Shown here piece by piece: positions 7,226 to 11,494 of a stretch of DNA of 11,494 nucleotides; the stretch's first letter is position 1; each line of letters opens with the position of its first letter. The DNA is from Actinomycetes bacterium. Its GTDB lineage: Bacteria; Actinomycetota; Acidimicrobiia; Acidimicrobiales; Bog-793. The notes under the pieces are model-generated. The model was not told where the DNA came from. It ran no database searches and saw only the letters and a list, made by a program, of their open reading frames with translations. The position numbers and the translations under genes are program-made. The stretch is taken from contig JAJYGM010000271.1 of the NCBI GenBank assembly GCA_021785095.1, forward strand, positions 1-11,494, given 5' to 3'.

Positions 7226-8298
7226 GTGCGAGGGGCTCCGGTGTCGGGATCGAGGCGTTGGAAAGGTGGCTTCACGACGAGGGCCGCAGCCGGGTTGCCC
7301 CGAAGGTCGAGCTCGACCTCGTCGCCCTCTGCCGTTGCAGCCGGCACGAACCCGAGTGCGATCCCCCGCTCCAGCACGGGAGAGTAGTTCCCGCTCGTGA
7401 CCCGGCCGATCGCGGAACCCGCCCGGAGGATGACGTCGCCTTCGCGAGGCGGCCGCCGCTGGTGGGTGAGCAGCCCGACGAGGCGGCGCGCAGGACCACC
7501 CGACGACCGGATGCGCTCGAGGGCGGCGCGGCCTCGGAAGGTGGGCTTGTCCCAGCCGATCACCCACCCGAGACCCGCCTCGAGCGGCGTGATGCCCGGG
7601 CCGAGCTCGTGGCCGTGGAGCGGGAGTCCGGCCTCGAGCCGGAGCGTGTCGCGTGCACCGAGGCCCGCCGGTTGCGCGCCTGCAGCGAGCACGGCGCGCC
7701 AGAACGCCGGAGCGGCATCGGCCGGCACGGCGCACTCGACGCCGTCCTCGCCGGTGTAGCCCGTGCCGGCGGCGACGCACCGAGCTCCTTCGTAGTCGAA
7801 CCCCACAACCCCGAAACGCCTCACCCCTGCCGCCTCCAGCGCCACCTTCGCGAGCGTCTCGCGTGCGGCTGGGCCTTGCACCGCGACAACGGCACGCTCG
7901 GCCGTGACGTCATCACCACCGACGGCAGCCCGGACCCGATCGGTGTTCGAGGCGTTCGGCATCACATCGAAGCGGTCCTCGTCGACCCACCACACGATGA
8001 TGTCGTCGAGCACGCCGCCCTCGTCGTCGAGCAGGTGCGTGTACTGCGCGCGACCGGGTGCGACCTTGCGCAAGTCGTTCGAGAGGCTCTCCTGCAAGAG
8101 GTCGAAGGCGGCAACGCCGGTGACGCGCACCGTGCCGAGGTGGCTCACGTCGAAGGCCGCAACCGCGCGCCGGCAGGCGAGGTGCTCGGCGATCGTGCCC
8201 TCGGGGTACGAGAGCGGCATCTCGAAGCCGCCGAAGTCGACGAGCTTGGCCCCGAGCGCAGCGTGCTCGTCAGCCAGCGGACTGTGCTTCGGGCTCAC
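7222..8298 (-). CDS. gcvT: Glycine cleavage system T protein (aminomethyltransferase)
   Basis: GcvT releases ammonia from aminomethyl-lipoyl-GcvH and forms 5,10-methylenetetrahydrofolate from tetrahydrofolate. The N-terminal VDFGGFEMPLSY segment (20-31), AFDVSHLG (48-55; usually SHMG) and the GGVLDD segment (94-99) that carries the conserved catalytic aspartate are visible, as is YTGEDGVE further on. The length of 358 residues matches the family. The GTG start at 8298 overlaps the stop of the small nuclease-like gene (GTGA, 8295-8298), so translation is probably coupled to it. That position also excludes a glycine riboswitch directly ahead of gcvT. YgfZ-type folate-dependent proteins are related, but the motifs and the gcvP neighbours make GcvT secure. 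Confidence 0.96.
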   Translation of the reverse strand: MSPKHSPLADEHAALGAKLVDFGGFEMPLSYPEGTIAEHLACRRAVAAFDVSHLGTVRVTGVAAFDLLQESLSNDLRKVAPGRAQYTHLLDDEGGVLDDIIVWWVDEDRFDVMPNASNTDRVRAAVGGDDVTAERAVVAVQGPAARETLAKVALEAAGVRRFGVVGFDYEGARCVAAGTGYTGEDGVECAVPADAAPAFWRAVLAAGAQPAGLGARDTLRLEAGLPLHGHELGPGITPLEAGLGWVIGWDKPTFRGRAALERIRSSGGPARRLVGLLTHQRRPPREGDVILRAGSAIGRVTSGNYSPVLERGIALGFVPAATAEGDEVELDLRGNPAAALVVKPPFQRLDPDTGAPRT

Positions 8299-8630
8299 CC
8301 GGCCAATCTAATGGGGCAGGACCACGGGTACTTTTCGAACAGGTCCTCGACGTCGCGCCGGTAGAGGATCTTCACGTTGACGCCCGGGTAGAGGCGCTCG
8401 AGCTCTCGCACCTTCCGGTTCTTGTCGGTCACGAGGTCCTGGCGGAGCGTCGTCAGCTCGACGAACATGTCGTGCGCCGGGAGGTAGAAGTCTGGCCGGA
8501 AACCCGCCGCCGGCGTTCCGTCGGGGGCCCAGGCAAGGACGAACTCGACGGGCTCGTACTCCCAGGCGACCTGGTAGTAGTCGAGCAGCTCCGCAAAGAA
8601 ACGCTCGGCGTCGTGAGCGAACTGCGTCAA
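8295..8630 (-). CDS. Small PD-(D/E)XK-nuclease-like protein of unknown role
   Basis: The 111-residue protein is not a named family that I can identify with confidence. It reads like a minimal restriction-endonuclease fold: an N-terminal helix, then E26 in YEPVEF, FRPDFYLP with D47, and MFVELTT with E58, followed by a Lys/Arg-rich helix (about 66-80) and VKILYRRD. In PD-(D/E)XK enzymes the last strand has E-x-K; here that site is E58-L-T60, and the lysine may have moved to K70 or K73 on the following helix. A nuclease or nucleic-acid-binding role is inference. The TTG start at 8630 overlaps the MerR stop (TTGA, 8627-8630), and its own stop overlaps the gcvT start, so it is locked into the regulator-gcv operon. 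No toxin- or phage-like context is visible. Confidence 0.8.
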   Translation of the reverse strand: MTQFAHDAERFFAELLDYYQVAWEYEPVEFVLAWAPDGTPAAGFRPDFYLPAHDMFVELTTLRQDLVTDKNRKVRELERLYPGVNVKILYRRDVEDLFEKYPWSCPIRLAG

Positions 8631-9148
8631 CGAGCTCGGGCCTGCCGATCCGTCGGGCCGTGGTGCTGGCGGGTGCTCTCCGGAGCCGGCTCAGCGGTGG
8701 CGGTCGCCTCGTGCGCCTCGGCGCCGAGCTCGACGATGCGGTGCCGGACGTCGTCGACGACACCCGAGAGCGGGACCACGTTGAAGACGCCCTGCCCGCC
8801 CCGGAGGAGGTCGAGGAGCTCGTCGCCGTCCCTCGCGAGCACCGAGTCCGACGCTCCGAGCACGAGGTTGGCCGAGGCGAGGTCGTCGCCGACCGAGTCG
8901 CGGAAGAAGTCGATCGCCTTCCGTGCCCGCTGCAGCGTGACCCCGGAATCGAGCAGCTGCTTGATGATCCTGAGGACGACGACGTCCTTGTACGAGTAGA
9001 GGCGTTGGGTGCCGCTGCCCCGCGCTGCCGCGAGAGACGGGCGGAGCAGACCGGTGCGGTCCCAGTGGTCGAGCTGCCGGTAGGTGATGCCGACGATCTT
9101 GCAGACCTGGGGTCCCCGGTAGCCCTGCTCGGACCCTGCACCTGGCAT
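8627..9148 (-). CDS. resR: MerR-family regulator, ResR/McdR (Rv1830)-like
   Basis: A MerR winged helix lies at the N-terminus: GYRGPQVCKIVGITYRQLDHW, a wing with GSGTQRLYSYKD, and then the VVLRIIKQLLDSG helix leading into a short coiled region. The conserved RGGQGVF segment follows in the C-terminal domain. These match my recollection of the mycobacterial Rv1830 family, which affects growth and division timing; there are no cysteines for metal binding of the classical MerR kind. The tail of about 30 residues is low-complexity. The frame can start at GTG 9160, but AAGGAA is too close to it; ATG 9148 is preferred, with a weak purine-rich site upstream. The gene heads the operon with the nuclease-like gene, gcvT, gcvPA and gcvPB, and sits behind a good promoter at 9230-9258, where it may regulate itself. 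Confidence 0.9.
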   Translation of the reverse strand: MPGAGSEQGYRGPQVCKIVGITYRQLDHWDRTGLLRPSLAAARGSGTQRLYSYKDVVVLRIIKQLLDSGVTLQRARKAIDFFRDSVGDDLASANLVLGASDSVLARDGDELLDLLRGGQGVFNVVPLSGVVDDVRHRIVELGAEAHEATATAEPAPESTRQHHGPTDRQARAR

Positions 9149-9217
9149 CTCGGCCCCCACTTCCTTGGTTGCCGGTCGCCCCGAAGGAGGAGATCCGGAC
9201 GACAGCGTCGTAACTAC

Positions 9218-9233
9218 ACCTGCGTCACTAGGT
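9218..9233. promoter_or_regulatory. Possible operator dyad at the transcription start
   Basis: ACCT (9218-9221) and AGGT (9230-9233) form a short dyad spaced by eight bases, overlapping the -10 and the predicted start point of the operon promoter. MerR proteins bind such dyads, but four-base arms are weak evidence. Confidence 0.2.
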
Positions 9234-9258
9234 TAAGGGTCAGGAGGCCAACAGTCAA
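9230..9258 (-). promoter_or_regulatory. Sigma-70-type promoter of the MerR-nuclease-gcv operon
   Basis: On the minus strand TTGACT (9258-9253) is a five-of-six match to the -35 consensus and is followed after exactly 17 bases by TAACCT (9235-9230), which fits TANNNT. The start point would be near 9223, giving a 5' leader of about 75 bases before ATG 9148. It is the only convincing two-box promoter in the window. Confidence 0.6.
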
Positions 9259-9263
9259 CGTCG

Positions 9264-9401
9264 ATCACCGGTTGGGAGTTGCCGTTGCCCGGTAGGTGCT
9301 TGCTGGCGCGATCAGGCCGAGGGCCGAACCTCGACCGGAGCTTGACGCTTGGGCGTGACTGCTCGCGATCGCGATCGTCTCGGTACGGCGGAACCGGTGA
9401 T
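9264..9401. repeat. Spaced 10-bp inverted repeat in the regulatory gap
   Basis: ATCACCGGTT (9264-9273) and AACCGGTGAT (9392-9401) are exact reverse complements separated by 118 bases. One arm lies just upstream of the -35 box of the gcv operon, the other just downstream of the DUF151 stop codon. Small hairpins (GGCC/GGCC at 9315-9325, ACGC/GCGT at 9345-9356) and a 12-base palindrome (9366-9377) lie between the arms. Confidence 0.55.
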
Positions 9402-9409
9402 GACGTGCG

Positions 9410-9913
9410 TCAGCCCGTGAAGTCTTCGGGGCGGACCGTGTCGAGGAACTCCCGGAACTCCCCCACGATCTCCTCAGGGTTCGACTGATCCGAGACGTCG
9501 TCCTCGTCCGGCTCGATCATGAGCCCTTCGGCGTCCATGAGCTCGTCGGCGACGTAGAGAGGCGCGTGCACACGAAGAGCGAGCGCGATGCCGTCCGAGG
9601 GACGGCAGGAGACGGCATGACTCGCGCCACCGGAGCTCAGCTGCAACTCGGCGAAGAACGTGGACTCGACGAGCTTCGTGACGACCACGCGCTCGAGGCG
9701 GGCGCCGAACGTCGTGAGCAGTTGCGACATGAGGTCGTGAGTCATGGGCCGGGGCAGCTCCACACCCTGGAGGGCGAACGCGATGGAGGTGGCTTCCGGC
9801 GCACCGACGAAGATCGGCAGGGAGCGATGGGCTCCCTCGGTCTCCTCGAGCAGCACGACCGGGGTGCTCGACTGCAGATCGACTCGAACGGCTGAGAGTC
9901 GAACTTCGACCAT
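9410..9913 (-). CDS. DUF151 bifunctional nuclease-family protein
   Basis: The 167-residue protein shows the DUF151 fold signatures: an N-terminal strand pair ending in VVLLEETEG, LPIFVGAPEA (about 32-42), RPMTHDLM (about 55-62), a central VVVTKLVESTFFAEL strand region and SCRPSDGIALALR (about 102-114). The family has DNase/RNase activity in a plant homologue, and the mycobacterial member is Rv1829; its cellular role in bacteria is not settled. A short acidic linker (DEDDVSD) leads to a C-terminal helical tail. The ATG start lies 9 bases after the hpt-like stop, with no strong ribosome-binding site. The gene completes the FtsR-Hpt-DUF151 cluster, and the stop codon is part of a small palindrome (TGACGTGCGTCA, 9401-9412). 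Confidence 0.93.
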   Translation of the reverse strand: MVEVRLSAVRVDLQSSTPVVLLEETEGAHRSLPIFVGAPEATSIAFALQGVELPRPMTHDLMSQLLTTFGARLERVVVTKLVESTFFAELQLSSGGASHAVSCRPSDGIALALRVHAPLYVADELMDAEGLMIEPDEDDVSDQSNPEEIVGEFREFLDTVRPEDFTG

Positions 9914-9922
9914 GCGTGAAAC

Positions 9923-10492
9923 TTACCGCTCGAAGAGCAGTTCCACGCTCGCAGGAGGAGCATGTTTCATCTGCTGAGGGTCGATCACGCGCAGGTCCGG
10001 CAGGTTCCTGAAGCGCTCGTCCAGATCGAGGCCGTACCCGACGACGTACTCCTCGCCGATCGTGCGCCCGACGTAGCGGAGCTCCACCGGCAGCAGGCGC
10101 TTCACACGCCGGTCGAGGAGCGCGCACACGTCGACAGAGCGAGCCCCACGCTCGGTGAGGAGGCGGTGCACGTAGCTCACGGTCAGGCCGCGGTCGACGA
10201 TGTCGACCGCGAGCACGACGTCCTTGCCGGTCACGTCGACATCGAGGTCCTTCGACAGGTGGACGCGCTGACCACCTGCTCCGTACGGCGTCAGGCAGAG
10301 GAAGTCGATCGAGCAGGACACCTCGATGCTGCGGACGAGGTCTGCCGCCAGGCAGACGCTGCCCTTCAACAGCCCGACGAGCACGATGCCCTCGGGATGG
10401 TCCTCTGTGATCTCGCGTCCGAGCCGGTCGGTGATGGCCGCGAGCTCCTCGCCGGAGACCACCAGTGACCCGGTCGAGCCGGGCTCGCTCAT
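9923..10492 (-). CDS. hpt: Divergent hypoxanthine phosphoribosyltransferase-like protein
   Basis: Hpt enzymes join hypoxanthine or guanine to PRPP in purine salvage. The 189-residue protein has the family layout: LVGLLKGSVCLAADL (PPi loop, 38-52), PYG (69-71), KDLD, the PRPP motif around 92-104, ALLDR and the closing YVVGYGLDL (149-157). Several hallmark positions differ: the loop II Ser-Tyr is P69-Y70 and that loop is about three residues shorter; the PRPP motif (usually EDIVDTG) reads VDIVDRG, so the first acidic residue is V96 and the Thr is R101; and the base-contacting lysine of LLDK is R128. D97 and D100 remain. Activity and substrate are therefore uncertain. ATG 10492 overlaps the FtsR-like stop (ATGA, 10489-10492), which favours it over the GTG at 10531; a GGAGG directly abuts it. 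Confidence 0.88.
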   Translation of the reverse strand: MSEPGSTGSLVVSGEELAAITDRLGREITEDHPEGIVLVGLLKGSVCLAADLVRSIEVSCSIDFLCLTPYGAGGQRVHLSKDLDVDVTGKDVVLAVDIVDRGLTVSYVHRLLTERGARSVDVCALLDRRVKRLLPVELRYVGRTIGEEYVVGYGLDLDERFRNLPDLRVIDPQQMKHAPPASVELLFER

Positions 10493-11494
10493 CCTCCGGT
10501 GAGGTCGCGGAGGATCGCCCGGGAGAAGCACGCCTGCAGCGAGGTCCCAAGCTCGGCCAACTTCGCTAGGTCCTCGTGCGCGCGCGCCCGCGCGGTGGGG
10601 TTGCGCTGGCGCAAAAGTGGCATCACGACCTGGGAGTACAGGCCGGACTGGCGCTCGGCAGCGTGCTTGAAGATCCGCAGGTGCCGAGCTTGGACGCCGT
10701 AGCGGGCGAAGGCTGCTGCGAGGCCGGCGAGAACGAGCGCCTCCTCGTCGAAGCAGTGGACCCCGGCAACGTCCCGCCCTTCGATGAGGCCGAACGACTC
10801 GAGCTCCTCCACCTCGTCGACGCGCAGACCGCTCGCCTGGGCAAGCTCCCCGACCGTGAGCGAGGCACCTGCGAGCCCGCTATCGACGAGCTGCGACCCC
10901 GAAGCTCGCGGCGGCGCGGGAGAGGCAGGCCGATCAGGGTCCGAAGGTGCCGACGCCGTGCCAGGAGTCACAGGCGCCGCAGCAGCGGTCGGTGGTACCG
11001 GATCTGGTACTCCCGCCGCCTCGCCGAGGGAGTCACCCTGTCCCGCGTCGGGGGCGGCACCACGCACCTCGCCGAAGGAGGGGCCGCGATCAGCATGACT
11101 CGACCACTGCACGGCGTCGCCCTTCTCCGAGGCGTGACGTTGCATCGTCACGACTCTGGCAGACGCCAAGGCGGGCTCGTGCTGCTCGGTCAGGTGCCCG
11201 GTCGACGGGTGCGTCCCGTTCCTTGCTTGCGAGCCGCCTGCGCCGACGCTCGCGAGACCGGACCTGGACGGATGTCCGAGGACGGCTGGCGGTGGCTCAG
11301 CGGTGTCGAACAACGAGGAAGGTTCAGCCGTCACCTCGGCACCTTCGAGCCGGCCCTTGATGACCTTCAGCGGGAGGAAGTGCTCGCGTTGCTGGCGCAG
11401 GATCCAGCGGAGGCGCTCCACGTCATGGTCGTAGAACTTGCGGTAGCCCGACGGCGTCCGCTCAGGGACGAGCAGGCCGCGAGATTCGAGGAAG
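10489..11494 (-). CDS. ftsR: MerR-family regulator, FtsR (Rv1828)-like, with a very long linker (5' partial)
   Basis: The gene runs off the right edge; the frame is open to base 11494, and the start codon is outside. The visible N-terminal part is the end of a MerR winged helix (FLESRGLL, TPSGYRKFYDHDVERLRW, then REHFLPLKVIKGRLE, 11493-11335). The C-terminal domain (10863-10489) includes a second helix-turn-helix-like stretch (LTVGELAQASGL), a YGVQARHLRIFKHAAERQ segment and a helical end. Both ends match my recollection of Rv1828 and Corynebacterium FtsR, an activator of ftsZ. Between them lie about 155 Pro/Ala/Ser/Gly-rich residues, far more than the roughly 40 I recall in Rv1828, with more A/T in third codon positions than the domains. 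The hpt-like start overlaps its stop. Confidence 0.88.
   Translation of the reverse strand, partial: FLESRGLLVPERTPSGYRKFYDHDVERLRWILRQQREHFLPLKVIKGRLEGAEVTAEPSSLFDTAEPPPAVLGHPSRSGLASVGAGGSQARNGTHPSTGHLTEQHEPALASARVVTMQRHASEKGDAVQWSSHADRGPSFGEVRGAAPDAGQGDSLGEAAGVPDPVPPTAAAAPVTPGTASAPSDPDRPASPAPPRASGSQLVDSGLAGASLTVGELAQASGLRVDEVEELESFGLIEGRDVAGVHCFDEEALVLAGLAAAFARYGVQARHLRIFKHAAERQSGLYSQVVMPLLRQRNPTARARAHEDLAKLAELGTSLQACFSRAILRDLTGG

Noticed and set aside
7226..7780. N-terminal extension of gcvPA in the open frame
   Set aside because: The extension is Arg/Gly/Pro-rich, overlaps gcvT out of frame, and GTG 7225 gives the family N-terminus and a four-base overlap.
6889..8364. Long + strand open frame opposite gcvPA and gcvT
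   Set aside because: It is an antisense shadow with low-complexity Arg-rich sequence and no motif.
9365..9377. GCGATCGC within a 12-base palindrome, resembling the cyanobacterial HIP1 octamer
   Set aside because: It is a single copy in a non-cyanobacterial context; GC-rich DNA readily yields it. It was kept only as part of the description of the gap.
9149..9409. A small + strand open frame near 9279-9488 and a possible glycine riboswitch
   Set aside because: The open frame has no start signal or motif and runs into the antisense of DUF151; no conserved aptamer core is visible by eye.
1..11494. CRISPR arrays, insertion sequences, phage genes, tRNA or rRNA genes
   Set aside because: No regular repeats, transposase or integrase motifs, terminal inverted repeats or tRNA-like cloverleaf were seen.

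Overview
The window is high-GC DNA (about 70% by eye) with tightly packed genes, many GTG starts and several possibly leaderless genes. This fits Actinomycetota. A FtsR-like MerR regulator, a DUF151 nuclease and a second, ResR-like MerR regulator stand next to glycine cleavage genes, as in the Mycobacterium tuberculosis Rv1826-Rv1832 neighbourhood. The glycine decarboxylase is split into GcvPA and GcvPB, unlike mycobacteria. A deep-branching actinobacterial class such as Acidimicrobiia is plausible but not proven.

Left part (1-4206). A 5'-truncated YdfG-type short-chain dehydrogenase overlaps a LigC-type ATP-dependent DNA ligase on the + strand. Convergent to them is a minus-strand pair of small membrane proteins: an unknown two-helix protein, then a DUF3817 protein. 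Divergent from that pair is a 241-residue membrane protein whose C-terminal end looks like an ion-channel pore module without the usual filter. It is followed by a class II aldolase/adducin-family protein.

Right part (4302-11494, all minus strand, so read from high to low coordinates). The first cluster is the FtsR-like regulator (cut by the window edge), a divergent hypoxanthine phosphoribosyltransferase-like protein and a DUF151 bifunctional nuclease. An intergenic region of about 260 bases follows; it carries a good promoter candidate and a 10-bp inverted repeat. The second cluster is the ResR-like MerR regulator, a 111-residue PD-(D/E)XK-nuclease-like protein, gcvT, gcvPA and gcvPB. Every junction in the second cluster is a four-base stop/start overlap, so the five genes look like one translationally coupled operon. 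gcvH is not in the window; by analogy with mycobacteria it may lie just beyond the right edge.

Taken together, the right part links one-carbon and glycine metabolism, a purine-salvage-like enzyme, two putative nucleases and two cell-growth or division regulators. The least explained members are the Hpt-like protein, which differs from the family at four hallmark active-site positions, and the small nuclease-like protein placed between a regulator and gcvT. No tRNA, rRNA, CRISPR array, transposase or integrase was seen.
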